Position numbers and translations under genes: made by a program
Source of the DNA: Paracoccaceae bacterium
Lineage (GTDB): Bacteria; Pseudomonadota; Alphaproteobacteria; Rhodobacterales; Rhodobacteraceae
Direction of reading: 5' to 3'
DNA: 10,964 nt
NCBI GenBank assembly: GCA_027069385.1
Contig: JALXER010000046.1
Coordinates: forward strand, 1-10,964
Notes under the pieces: model-generated
The model's database searches: none
What the model saw: only the letters and a program-made list of their open reading frames with translations
What the model was told of the DNA's origin: nothing
Part shown: piece by piece, positions 1 through 6,591 of the stretch
Numbering within the stretch: the stretch's first letter is position 1
Layout: the number at the start of each line of letters is the position of its first letter

Positions 1-670
1 GCCCAGCGATGCACCGGCCCTGAAGATTGCCAATACCCGGGCGCTGGGGGCGGAAATTGTGCTTTATGACCGCGCGACCGAAGATCGCGACGAGATCGGC
101 GAGCGTCTGGCGCAGGAACGCGGGCTGACGCTGGTGCGCCCGTTTGATGAACCGCTGGTGATTGCCGGGCAAGGCTCGGTCGGGCTGGAGATTGCAGCGC
201 AGTCGCAAGGACCGGCCGAAGTGCTGGTGCCCTGTGGCGGTGGCGGGCTGACCTCGGGGACGGCGCTGGCGCTGGAAGGAACGGGGATGCAGGTGCGCCC
301 GTGCGAACCGGAAGGGTTTGACGATGTGGCACGTTCCCTGAAGGCCGGAGAACGCCTGTCCAACCCGTCTACCACCGGGTCGGTCTGTGATGCGATTATC
401 ACGCCGGTTGCCGGAAAAATTACCTTTCCGATCATGGCCAGGCTTTGCGGGGCGGGGCTGGTGGTCAGCGACGATGAATGCCTGATGGCGGTGGCGCTGG
501 CGTTCAAACGCTTGAAAATCGTACTGGAACCGGGCGGCGCGGCGGCGCTGGCGGCAGCGCTGTTTCACGGGGATAAGGTAAACGCGGAAACGGTGATCGC
601 CGTGGCCTCGGGCGGCAATGTGGATGCGGATGTGTTCAGCAGCGCCATTGCCCGTTTTGGCGATCTGTAG
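1..670 (+). CDS. Threonine/serine dehydratase (PLP fold type II), 5'-truncated
   Basis: C-terminal 222 residues of a PLP-dependent threonine/serine dehydratase (threonine ammonia-lyase/serine racemase family), which deaminates L-threonine to 2-oxobutyrate or L-serine to pyruvate in the cytoplasm. The frame is open from base 2, so the gene starts upstream of the window. The glycine-rich loop VPCGGGGLTSG (about bases 226-258) is the family's phosphate-binding loop, and SGGN near the C-terminus (about 608-619) supplies the residue facing the PLP ring nitrogen. The Schiff-base lysine (SFKxRGA region) would lie upstream and cannot be seen. There is no room for a C-terminal ACT regulatory domain, which fits the short catabolic form of about 320 residues rather than the isoleucine-regulated biosynthetic IlvA. 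A terminator follows 18 bases after the stop. Family assignment is confident; threonine versus serine versus racemase specificity is not settled. Confidence 0.88.
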   Translation, partial: PSDAPALKIANTRALGAEIVLYDRATEDRDEIGERLAQERGLTLVRPFDEPLVIAGQGSVGLEIAAQSQGPAEVLVPCGGGGLTSGTALALEGTGMQVRPCEPEGFDDVARSLKAGERLSNPSTTGSVCDAIITPVAGKITFPIMARLCGAGLVVSDDECLMAVALAFKRLKIVLEPGGAAALAAALFHGDKVNAETVIAVASGGNVDADVFSSAIARFGDL

Positions 671-671
671 T

Positions 672-719
672 GACTCTTACCAAGCGGAATCCTGCCTGAC
701 GGCAGGATGAGTCTTTTTT
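672..719 (+). terminator. Intrinsic terminator of the dehydratase gene
   Basis: Perfect 8-bp stem ATCCTGCC/GGCAGGAT (689-696 with 701-708) and a 4-base loop, followed shortly by six T (714-719). An outer pairing GACTC (672-676) with GAGTC (709-713) extends the structure. The T-run lies only on the plus-strand side, so it serves the upstream dehydratase gene rather than the convergent oxidoreductase gene. Confidence 0.85.
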
Positions 720-732
720 ATGGGTCCTGACC

Positions 733-3700
733 CTAGCTCCCCGAGTAGGGCGCGCGCTGGTCAAGCAGCGCTTTGCGTTGGGCCTGATACTGTTTTATGG
801 CGGCCAGTTTGATGTGGCCAAAGCCGCGGATGATCAGCGGCAGTTCGGCCAGTTCCACCGACATTCCGGCCTTGAGGTCGCGTTCGAACTGTTTGATCAG
901 CGCGCGTTCCTCGCGGCGCTCAACGCTGCGCCCGAACGGGTCGAAGAACGATCCGCGCAGCCATTTGAGCCGTGCCAGCAGGCGGAACCGGCCCATCATA
1001 CTGGCCCCGTATTCTTTTTTCACTGGTCGGCCATCCGCGTCTTTTTTGGCGAATAGCGGCGGGGCAAGGTGAAAGCGCATTTCCTGCACGTCCTCGAAAT
1101 GCTCGGCTACCGCCTTTTCCAGCGTCTGGGCGTGCAGGCGCGCGACCTCGTATTCGTCCTTGTAGGCCAGCAATTTGTGATAGCCCTTCGCGACGGCCAG
1201 TTTCAGGCGGGGGTCGTCGATTTTGGCCAGCCGTTTGCGATATTTTTTGGCCAGCCGTTTGTTTTGATAGGCTTCCAGATGGGCGGCGCGGGTGTCGATC
1301 ACCTGTTCCGGCGTCGGGTCTGCCTGTTGGGTTTTTTCAAGCTGCAACGCATCGGGCGTTGCCACGGCCATACGGCCGATTTTCAGCGCTTGCAGGTTTC
1401 CCGCCACGCCGGTGCCGTTCAGTTCAATGGCGCGTTCAAGCGCTTCCATGCCCAGCGGCACCAACCCGGCCTGCCACGCCGCGCCCAGCATCAGCACGTT
1501 GGAATAGATCGCATCGCCCAGATATTTTTCGGCCAGCGCGGTTGCATCGACCATGGTCAGCGCGTCGCCCACCCGCGAGCCGACCGCGACTTCGAGCCGT
1601 TCGGTGGGCAGCAGAAATTCGGTGTTCTTGGTGAACTCGCCGGTGATAATCTGGTGGCTGTTGCACACCACACCGGTTTTGTCGCGCTGCATCAGCGCCA
1701 GCGTATCCGGCCCAGCGGTGGTTACCAGATCGCCCCCGATTATCGCGTCGGCCTCGCCCAGTGCCACGCGCACCGCCGAGATATCGCCCGGGGCCTTGGC
1801 AATGCGACAATGCACCAGCACCGCACCGCCTTTTTGCGCCAGTCCGGCCATTTCCATCATGCCGGTGCCTTTGCCCTCCAGATGTGCGGCCATGGCCAGC
1901 AACGCGCCCACCGTGACGATACCGGTGCCGCCAACGCCGGTTGCAACGATGTTATAGGTGCCGTCGATCTGCGGGATCACCGGTTCGGGCAGGTCGGGAA
2001 TAGAGAGCGCGGTGACCTCGGGCTTTTTCACCCTGGCCCCGATCAGCGAGACAAAACTGGGGCAAAACCCGTCGATGCAGGAGAAATCCTTGTTGCACGA
2101 CGACTGGTCGATCTGGCGCTTGCGGCCAAATTCGGTTTCCAGCGGCAGCAGCGAAACGCAATTGGATTGCACACCGCAATCGCCGCAGCCCTCGCAGACA
2201 TCGGGGTTGATAAACACCAGCCGGTCGGCCTGCGCAAACTGCCCGCGCTTGCGGCGGCGGCGTTTCTCGGCGGCGCAGGTCTGAATATACAGGATCGCCG
2301 TGGTGCCTTTGACCTGCCGGATATCGCGTTGCACCGCGTCCAGTTCGGCGCGGGGATGAAATACCAGCCCCTTTGGAAAGCGCGCCTTGTCCACGTCTTC
2401 CTTTTCGTCATAAACCACCACCAGCTTTTTGATGCCCGCAGCAACCAGTTCGGCAGCGATGCGCGGCGCATCAAGCCCGCCTTCGTTGGTCTGGCCGCCG
2501 GTCATGGCCACCGCATCGTTATAAAGGATCTTGTAGGTAATATTGGTGCCTGCCGCCAGCGCCGCGCGGATCGCCAGCAGCCCCGAATGGTTATAGGTGC
2601 CGTCGCCCAGATTCTGGAACACATGTCCGGTTTTGCTGAACGGTGCCTCGCCGATCCAGTTGGCCCCCTCGCCGCCCATCTGGGTAAACCCGAGCGTGTT
2701 GCGGTCCATCCATTGCACCATATAGTGACAGCCGATCCCCGCATAGGCGCGCGAGCCGTCGGGCACCTTGGTAGAGGAATTATGCGGGCAGCCCGAGCAG
2801 AAATAGGGCAGACGCTGGGCGATCGGCTCGGCGTTATCGACCTGCGTTGCGGCGTCCAGCGCGGTGCGGGCGGCGCGCAGGGCGTCGGTCTCCAGCCCTT
2901 CTTCGGCCAGAACCTCGCCCAGCTTTTTGGCGATAACAACCGGGTTCAGCGCCCCTTTGACCGAGAACAGCAAATCGCCGTTTTCCTTTTTCCAGCCGAT
3001 GACGCGGCGGCCGCGACGGTCGTTGAAAATCGCCTCTTTGACCTGCACTTCCAGCAGCTTGCGCTTTTCCTCGACCACGATAATCAGGTCCAGCCCTTCG
3101 GCCCATTCGGTAAAGCTGACCATATCCAGTGGCCAGACCATCGCCACCTTGTAGGTGGTAATGCCCATGGCGCGCGCGGTTTCGTCGTCAATGCCAAGGC
3201 TTTCGAGCGCATGCGCGGTGTCGAGCCAGCTTTTGCCCGCCGACACAATCCCGATGCGCGCACCGGCCTGCCCGTGCATGCGTTTGTCAAGCTTGTTGAC
3301 CCGCGCGAAAGCCTCGGCGGCAAAGCGTTTATAGTCGTGCAGGCGGGCCTCTTGTTCGGTGCGGTCGTCAAGCAACCGGATATTCAGCCCGCCTTCGGGC
3401 AGGTCGAAATCGGTGGGCAGGTTGATCTTGACGCGGTTCGGGTCGGCATCGACAACCTGCGTGACCTCTATGGTGTCTTTGACCGCTTTCAGCCCCACCC
3501 AAGTGCCGGTATAGCGGCTAAGCGCCCAGCCATAGATGCCGTAATCCAGTATTTCCTGCACGCCCGCGGGGGAAAGAACCGGCATGAGCGCGTCAAGAAA
3601 GGTGAATTCGGACTGGTGCAGCGTGGTAGAGGATTCGGCCGTGTGGTCATCGCCCATAATCGCCACCACGCCGCCCAAAGCAGCGGTGCCGGCAAAGTTG

Positions 3701-4086
3701 GCATGGCGGAACACATCGCCCGACCGGTCCACGCCCGGCCCCTTGGCGTACCACATGGCGAACACGCCGTCATGGGTGCCGTCTCCGCGCAAGCCGGCGG
3801 TTTGGCTGCCCCATACGGCGGTGGCGGCAAGGTCTTCGTTCAGGCCGGGTTGAAACACCACATCGGCGGCTTTCAGGTGCTTTTCGGCGCGCTGCATCTG
3901 CAAATCGACCGCGCCCAGCGGCGAGCCGCGATAGCCGGTGACATAGCCCGCCGTGTTGTACCCCGCCGCCAGATCGCGGGCCTTTTGCATCAGGGTCAGG
4001 CGAACCAGCGCCTGCGTGCCGGACAGTAAAACATGTTGCCGGTCAAGGTCATAACGATCTTCAAGCGAAACAGTATCCAGCGACAT
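733..4086 (-). CDS. Indolepyruvate:ferredoxin oxidoreductase, fused alpha-beta type
   Basis: Cytoplasmic 1117-residue enzyme that oxidatively decarboxylates aryl-pyruvates (indolepyruvate, phenylpyruvate) from aromatic amino acids to aryl-acetyl-CoA, passing electrons to ferredoxin. The order of parts is that of fused IorA-IorB proteins. There is an N-terminal pyrimidine-binding domain (YNTAGYVTGYRGSP, about 43-56). A TPP-binding domain follows with CSGCP (430-434), GDGTYNHSG (494-502) and YNDAVAMTGGQ (522-532). Next is a cysteine-rich Fe-S region with CX2CX2CX5C at C631, C634, C637 and C643, plus C664, C670 and C675. A gamma-type domain begins at GVGGTG (717-722), and a long C-terminal extension closes the protein. 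The ATG at 4086 is supported by an AAGGAGGG Shine-Dalgarno at 4091-4098. It is convergent with the dehydratase and appears monocistronic. Fused forms of this length are usual in Proteobacteria; archaeal enzymes have two subunits. The exact 2-oxoacid preference cannot be read from sequence. Confidence 0.92.
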   Translation of the reverse strand: MSLDTVSLEDRYDLDRQHVLLSGTQALVRLTLMQKARDLAAGYNTAGYVTGYRGSPLGAVDLQMQRAEKHLKAADVVFQPGLNEDLAATAVWGSQTAGLRGDGTHDGVFAMWYAKGPGVDRSGDVFRHANFAGTAALGGVVAIMGDDHTAESSTTLHQSEFTFLDALMPVLSPAGVQEILDYGIYGWALSRYTGTWVGLKAVKDTIEVTQVVDADPNRVKINLPTDFDLPEGGLNIRLLDDRTEQEARLHDYKRFAAEAFARVNKLDKRMHGQAGARIGIVSAGKSWLDTAHALESLGIDDETARAMGITTYKVAMVWPLDMVSFTEWAEGLDLIIVVEEKRKLLEVQVKEAIFNDRRGRRVIGWKKENGDLLFSVKGALNPVVIAKKLGEVLAEEGLETDALRAARTALDAATQVDNAEPIAQRLPYFCSGCPHNSSTKVPDGSRAYAGIGCHYMVQWMDRNTLGFTQMGGEGANWIGEAPFSKTGHVFQNLGDGTYNHSGLLAIRAALAAGTNITYKILYNDAVAMTGGQTNEGGLDAPRIAAELVAAGIKKLVVVYDEKEDVDKARFPKGLVFHPRAELDAVQRDIRQVKGTTAILYIQTCAAEKRRRRKRGQFAQADRLVFINPDVCEGCGDCGVQSNCVSLLPLETEFGRKRQIDQSSCNKDFSCIDGFCPSFVSLIGARVKKPEVTALSIPDLPEPVIPQIDGTYNIVATGVGGTGIVTVGALLAMAAHLEGKGTGMMEMAGLAQKGGAVLVHCRIAKAPGDISAVRVALGEADAIIGGDLVTTAGPDTLALMQRDKTGVVCNSHQIITGEFTKNTEFLLPTERLEVAVGSRVGDALTMVDATALAEKYLGDAIYSNVLMLGAAWQAGLVPLGMEALERAIELNGTGVAGNLQALKIGRMAVATPDALQLEKTQQADPTPEQVIDTRAAHLEAYQNKRLAKKYRKRLAKIDDPRLKLAVAKGYHKLLAYKDEYEVARLHAQTLEKAVAEHFEDVQEMRFHLAPPLFAKKDADGRPVKKEYGASMMGRFRLLARLKWLRGSFFDPFGRSVERREERALIKQFERDLKAGMSVELAELPLIIRGFGHIKLAAIKQYQAQRKALLDQRAPYSGS

Positions 4087-4090
4087 GCGG

Positions 4091-4136
4091 CCCTCCTTGT
4101 TTTGCCCAGTATGGGTCAGAAGGCGTTACCTTTCAA
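4091..4136 (-). promoter_or_regulatory. Promoter and strong RBS of the oxidoreductase gene
   Basis: Read on the minus strand: -35 TTGAAA (4136-4131), 17-base spacer, -10 CATACT (4113-4108), then a perfect AAGGAGGG Shine-Dalgarno (4098-4091) four bases before the ATG. The implied start near 4101 leaves a leader of only about 15 nt. Transcription start is inferred from spacing only. Confidence 0.55.
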
Positions 4137-4179
4137 CGCACAATCCCGTGCGGGCCGGATTTTGGCAGAAATAACCACA

Positions 4180-4212
4180 AAATTGCGCGCCCGGGCTTTG
4201 GGCGCGCAATTT
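4180..4212 (-). terminator. Intrinsic terminator of the small membrane-protein gene
   Basis: Perfect 13-bp inverted repeat AAATTGCGCGCCC/GGGCGCGCAATTT (4180-4192 with 4200-4212) with a 7-base loop, starting 10 bases past the stop of the gene at 4222-4632. On the minus strand the stem ends in a short T-rich stretch (ATTTTG), so the tail is weak although the stem is very strong. Confidence 0.7.
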
Positions 4213-4221
4213 ATGGCCGGA

Positions 4222-4632
4222 TCAGGCGGGGTTTTGCGACAGGTTCTGCGCCGGTTTCTGCTCGGCCTGCCCGCGAAATGCCAGCATCAGCACGGTAAAC
4301 ACGGTCGCATTCAGCATCGCCATGCCCGAAACCGCCAGCGGTACGATGCCGGTAAAGGTATAGAACAGCCCCGCGCCAAGATCGATGACCTGAATGGCGA
4401 TCATGCCGTTCAGCCAGAACATGTTCTTGGCCGGATTGCGGGCGATAACGAACATGCCCACCCCGTAAACCAGAAACCGCGCTGCCAGCATGGCCAGCGG
4501 ATAGGCGGTATCGGCGGGCACTTCGGCCAACCCCTGAAGGCTGATGAAGAACCGCGGGGCGAACAGGTAAAGCGCCCCCAGCACCAGTTGCGAAATGCCG
4601 ATAATGGTTAAGGATATGCGTAAAGCTCTCAT
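4222..4632 (-). CDS. Small four-helix membrane protein, function unknown
   Basis: Protein of 136 residues that I do not recognise beyond being an integral inner-membrane protein. Four hydrophobic segments are visible at about residues 5-26, 46-64, 71-92 and 97-119. The tail (RGQAEQKPAQNLSQNPA) is hydrophilic and presumably cytoplasmic or periplasmic. There are no conserved catalytic motifs or cysteines. Size and topology resemble DoxX/DUF4345-like small membrane proteins, but this is a resemblance only. The ATG at 4632 has GGAGA (4644-4640) at good spacing. The gene is divergent from an HxlR regulator across 101 bases whose promoters interlock, so it is the most likely target of that regulator. 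A 13-bp terminator follows directly, so it is probably transcribed alone. It is certainly protein-coding, on the evidence of RBS, hydrophobic pattern and terminator. Confidence 0.8.
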   Translation of the reverse strand: MRALRISLTIIGISQLVLGALYLFAPRFFISLQGLAEVPADTAYPLAMLAARFLVYGVGMFVIARNPAKNMFWLNGMIAIQVIDLGAGLFYTFTGIVPLAVSGMAMLNATVFTVLMLAFRGQAEQKPAQNLSQNPA

Positions 4633-4655
4633 GGTCTTATCTCCGTTTGTTGTGG

Positions 4656-4684
4656 TTGCAAACAGATAGAACGGGGGATATATA
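4656..4684 (+). promoter_or_regulatory. Promoter of the HxlR regulator gene
   Basis: TTGCAA (4656-4661), exactly 17 bases, then TATATA (4679-4684): a good sigma-70 match, predicting a start near 4691. The same TA-rich block can serve as the -10 of the divergent gene on the minus strand: TTACCA (4709-4704), 18 bases, TTATAT (4685-4680). The two promoters would therefore compete for one box. Confidence 0.6.
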
Positions 4685-4695
4685 AAAGGAAGTAT

Positions 4696-4726
4696 GCACC
4701 TTTTGGTAAGTAGGGTGCCAAAGGGT
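4696..4726. promoter_or_regulatory. Candidate HxlR operator (dyad)
   Basis: Imperfect dyad ACCTTTTGG (4698-4706), 11 bases, CCAAAGGGT (4718-4726), with one mismatch in nine. It is overlaid by GCACC (4696-4700)/GGTGC (4714-4718) and by a tight core ACC-TTTT-GGT (4698-4707). It lies just downstream of the predicted regulator start and across the -35 of the divergent gene, a placement suited to repression of both. The binding protein is inferred from position. Confidence 0.45.
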
Positions 4727-4733
4727 TAGCAAT

Positions 4734-5075
4734 ATGGAAAACAACGCTATTATTCGTAGAAATATTTGCGACGCCGGATGTCCGGTGCGCAAAACCGCCG
4801 ATATTCTGGATGGTAAATGGACCACACTGATCGTGCGCGAGTTGCTGTCGGGCACCCGGCGATTCTCGGAATTGCAGCGCGGGATTGGCGGAATCAGCCC
4901 CAAAATGCTGACCGCGCGCCTGAAAATGCTGGAAGATCACGGACTGGTGCTCAAGGTGATTTACCCCTGTATCCCGCCAAAAACCGAATATAGCCTGACC
5001 GAACTGGGGCGCGGGCTGGAATCGGTGATCGTGGCGATGGCCGATTTTGGTGGCCGGATCGGGCTAGAGGCGTAA
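4734..5075 (+). CDS. HxlR-family winged-helix transcriptional regulator
   Basis: Cytoplasmic DNA-binding protein of 113 residues, the normal size for the HxlR (MarR-like) family. CPVRKTADILDGKWTTLIVREL (about residues 16-37) is the classic N-terminal signature. GISPKMLTARLKMLEDHGLV (about 53-72) is the recognition helix and wing start, and YSLTELGRGL (86-95) is the typical 'Y-LT--G' wing end. AAGGG (4721-4725) sits eight bases before the ATG. Three cysteines (C12, C16, C79) are present. In several HxlR proteins, such as YodB and HypR of Bacillus, an N-terminal cysteine senses electrophiles or oxidants, so redox or quinone sensing is possible here but not shown. It is divergent from a small membrane-protein gene with a dyad in between, pointing to local and autogenous control. 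Confidence 0.92.
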   Translation: MENNAIIRRNICDAGCPVRKTADILDGKWTTLIVRELLSGTRRFSELQRGIGGISPKMLTARLKMLEDHGLVLKVIYPCIPPKTEYSLTELGRGLESVIVAMADFGGRIGLEA

Positions 5076-5096
5076 TTGTCGTTGCGCTGCGACAAT
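5075..5096. repeat. 7-bp inverted repeat after the HxlR gene
   Basis: ATTGTCG (5075-5081) and CGACAAT (5090-5096) around an 8-base GC-rich loop, beginning on the last base of the HxlR stop codon. No T-tract follows, so it is a poor intrinsic terminator. It sits 35 bases before the LysR gene and could instead be a dyad bound by that regulator. Confidence 0.45.
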
Positions 5097-5130
5097 CTGT
5101 TCCTGTAACCTTGCAAAAAACGGGGGCGTC

Positions 5131-6024
5131 ATGGACTGGGACAAGGTACGAATTTTTCATGCGGTAGCCGATGCGGGCAGCCTGACTCATGCGGGTGAGG
5201 CCCTGCATCTGAGCCAGTCCGCGGTTTCCCGACAGATTCGCGGGTTGGAGGAATCGCTGAATGTGGTGCTGTTTCACCGCCATGCGCGCGGGCTGATTCT
5301 GACCGAGCAGGGCGAGTTGCTGTTTGATGCGTCCAAGGCGATGTCCAAACGGCTCGAAGCGGCCTCGGCGCGCATCCGCGATTCCGAGGACGAGGTGTTC
5401 GGCGAATTGCGCGTGACCACCACCACCGGGTTTGGCAGCCTGTGGCTGGCCCCACGCATGAGCAAACTTTATGACAAATACCCCGACCTGAAAATCGACC
5501 TGATGCTGATGGAACGGGTGCTGGACCTGCCCATGCGCGAGGCCGACGTGGCCATCCGGATGAAAGAACCCTCGCAGGCCGATCTGGTGCGCCGTCGCCT
5601 GATGGAGGTCAACATCCAGTTCTATGCCAGCCGCGAATATCTGGAGGAAAACGGCACGCCAAAACACCCCGACGATATCGCCAGACACCGGATCATCAGC
5701 CAAAGCGCCGATGCGCCGCAGGTCAGTGCCGGGGCGGCGTGGATGCTGCCCTACCTGAAGGCCAACAAGAAATCGGTGCTGACCGTCAACAACTATTTCG
5801 GCATTCTTCAGGGGGTGCGCTCGTCATTGGGAATCGGGGCGCTGCCCGACTATCTGATCGCCGATTTTCCCGAGCTGATTCAGGTGCTACCCGAACATTG
5901 CAGCGCGCCGGTGCCGGTCTATCTGGCCTATCCTGACGAGTTGCGCCACTCGAAACGGGTTGAAGTATTCAAGAATTTTGTACTTGATGAAGTCATTGCG
6001 TACAGAAAAAAGATGCGCGAATAG
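5131..6024 (+). CDS. LysR-family transcriptional regulator
   Basis: DNA-binding regulator of 297 residues, the standard LysR length. The N-terminal helix-turn-helix spans about residues 4-60: FHAVADAGSLTHAGEALHLS then QSAVSRQIRGLEESL, with LFHRHARGLILTEQGE forming the wing. The rest is a substrate-binding-like effector domain starting near residue 90 (ELRVTTTTGFGSLWLAP), with the usual NYFGILQGVRSSLGIGALPDYL segment near 225-247. The effector cannot be predicted. The start is the only sensible one: MDWDKVRIF is a typical LysR beginning. The Shine-Dalgarno is weak (a G-run at about 5121-5125). It lies 55 bases after the HxlR gene in the same direction but is probably expressed independently. 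There is no divergent neighbour of the kind LysR proteins usually control, so its target is not evident. Confidence 0.93.
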   Translation: MDWDKVRIFHAVADAGSLTHAGEALHLSQSAVSRQIRGLEESLNVVLFHRHARGLILTEQGELLFDASKAMSKRLEAASARIRDSEDEVFGELRVTTTTGFGSLWLAPRMSKLYDKYPDLKIDLMLMERVLDLPMREADVAIRMKEPSQADLVRRRLMEVNIQFYASREYLEENGTPKHPDDIARHRIISQSADAPQVSAGAAWMLPYLKANKKSVLTVNNYFGILQGVRSSLGIGALPDYLIADFPELIQVLPEHCSAPVPVYLAYPDELRHSKRVEVFKNFVLDEVIAYRKKMRE

Positions 6025-6110
6025 TGCATATTTTAACATATTATCAATGATTTACTTGTAGCTATGCGTGTAGGTGATAGCGGATATGCAAGAAATTAGA
6101 TGTATTTCTC

Positions 6111-6139
6111 TTGAAAGGCGCTGATTTCGGTCCTATATC
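6111..6139 (+). promoter_or_regulatory. Strong sigma-70-like promoter in the gap after the LysR gene
   Basis: TTGAAA (6111-6116), exactly 17 bases, then TATATC (6134-6139). The implied start is near 6146. No plus-strand protein gene follows before the terminator at 6197-6223, so the promoter appears to drive a short RNA. Confidence 0.6.
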
Positions 6140-6145
6140 ACTTCT

Positions 6146-6223
6146 CGAAGCAGGCGAGTTCGTCTCGCCGCGTTTCATACCTCCCTGTTGGACTTGGGCC
6201 GAGCTTTGCTCGGCCTTTTTTTT
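6146..6223 (+). ncRNA. Candidate small regulatory RNA (~78 nt)
   Basis: Predicted transcript between a near-consensus promoter and a strong intrinsic terminator with no open frame in it. It would have a 6-bp hairpin GGCGAG/CTCGCC (6153-6158 with 6164-6169). A roughly 27-nt single-stranded linker (6170-6196) follows and contains ACCTCCCT, which is complementary to a Shine-Dalgarno. The terminator hairpin with eight U completes it. This build (seed exposed between two stem-loops, U-tail) is that of trans-acting, Hfq-type sRNAs. Rhodobacter is known to make small RNAs with CU-rich anti-SD loops (the CcsR type), but I cannot assign this one to a named family. The 3' end overlaps by two bases the stop codon of the convergent DUF2892 gene. 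No expression evidence is available here. Confidence 0.5.
6197..6223 (+). terminator. Strong intrinsic terminator
   Basis: Perfect 8-bp stem GGCCGAGC/GCTCGGCC (6197-6204 with 6208-6215), three-base loop and eight T (6216-6223). The T-run is only on the plus side. For the convergent minus-strand gene the same hairpin lies immediately past the stop, but without a T-tail. Confidence 0.9.
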
Positions 6224-6434
6224 ATTGTTTGTCAATCGGGCAGGTTTTAACGCCCAGAATGGCATAAGCCGGGCAAAAGCTGAACACTGCGGTAATCAGA
6301 AAAACGCCACCAATAACGATTGCAAGCCAGCCAAAGCTACCCAGATACCCCATGAACCCAAGGATGAACAAAGCCATCCCGATCAGAATTCGCAGTGCGC
6401 GGTCAAGCGAACCGAGATTTTTGTTGATTTTCAT
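6222..6434 (-). CDS. DUF2892 (YgaP-like) small inner-membrane protein
   Basis: Protein of 70 residues with two hydrophobic segments (about 15-32 and 35-53). Its ends are typical of DUF2892: an N-terminal 'N-G-DR-LRI--G' (NLGSLDRALRILIG) and a C-terminal FCPAYAILGVKTC with C54 and C65. Family members are inner-membrane proteins, and the same module is found joined to a rhodanese domain in YgaP; the role of the stand-alone form is not established. I chose ATG 6434 because it gives the usual family start (MKINKNLG). The reading frame stays open upstream to 6524, but that extension is unlike the family. The RBS is weak (GGGA about nine bases upstream). The stop codon lies inside the T-tract of the opposing terminator. 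An FNR-like box 77 bases upstream suggests oxygen- or nitric-oxide-responsive control. Confidence 0.82.
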   Translation of the reverse strand: MKINKNLGSLDRALRILIGMALFILGFMGYLGSFGWLAIVIGGVFLITAVFSFCPAYAILGVKTCPIDKQ

Positions 6435-6510
6435 GCTGTTTCCCATCGTTGCTCGCCAAAACAGGTTTTGGCCTTTCGCGCGGAATGCGCGGGGCAAGTT
6501 TAGGGAAAGT

Positions 6511-6524
6511 CTGATAAAAATCAA
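6511..6524. promoter_or_regulatory. FNR/Dnr-like box upstream of the DUF2892 gene
   Basis: CTGAT-AAAA-ATCAA (minus strand TTGAT-TTTT-ATCAG) matches the FNR/FnrL/Dnr consensus TTGAT-N4-ATCAA at nine of ten fixed positions. It is centred about 83 bases upstream of the DUF2892 start. A possible minus-strand promoter overlaps it: TTGATT (6524-6519), 16 bases, TAAACT (6502-6497). Confidence 0.55.
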
Positions 6525-6556
6525 GTAGTTCGGTTGGCAAGTCGGGATTTGGATGG

Positions 6557-6591
6557 AAAAAGGGGCTGGTTGGTTTGCGCCAACCAGCCCC
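6557..6591 (-). terminator. Strong intrinsic terminator on the minus strand
   Basis: Perfect 12-bp stem GGGGCTGGTTGG/CCAACCAGCCCC (6562-6573 with 6580-6591) with a 6-base loop. On the minus strand it is followed by five T (6561-6557). No protein gene ends just upstream of it: truA stops 450 bases earlier. It therefore points to a separate transcript. Confidence 0.85.

Noticed and set aside
722..733. GGGTC-CT-GACCC as a terminator for the oxidoreductase gene
   Set aside because: The 2-base loop is sterically poor, the repeat overlaps the stop codon, and the minus-strand side lacks a T-run.
1069..4029. 986-codon open frame on the plus strand opposite the oxidoreductase gene
   Set aside because: It is the antisense of a strongly supported 1117-residue enzyme with full Fe-S, TPP and nucleotide motifs. 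The translated product shows no domain, only composition artefacts of GC-rich codons.
6025..6090. TGCATAT/ATATGCA inverted pair after the LysR gene
   Set aside because: Short AT-rich arms 52 bases apart are expected by chance in this AT-rich gap.
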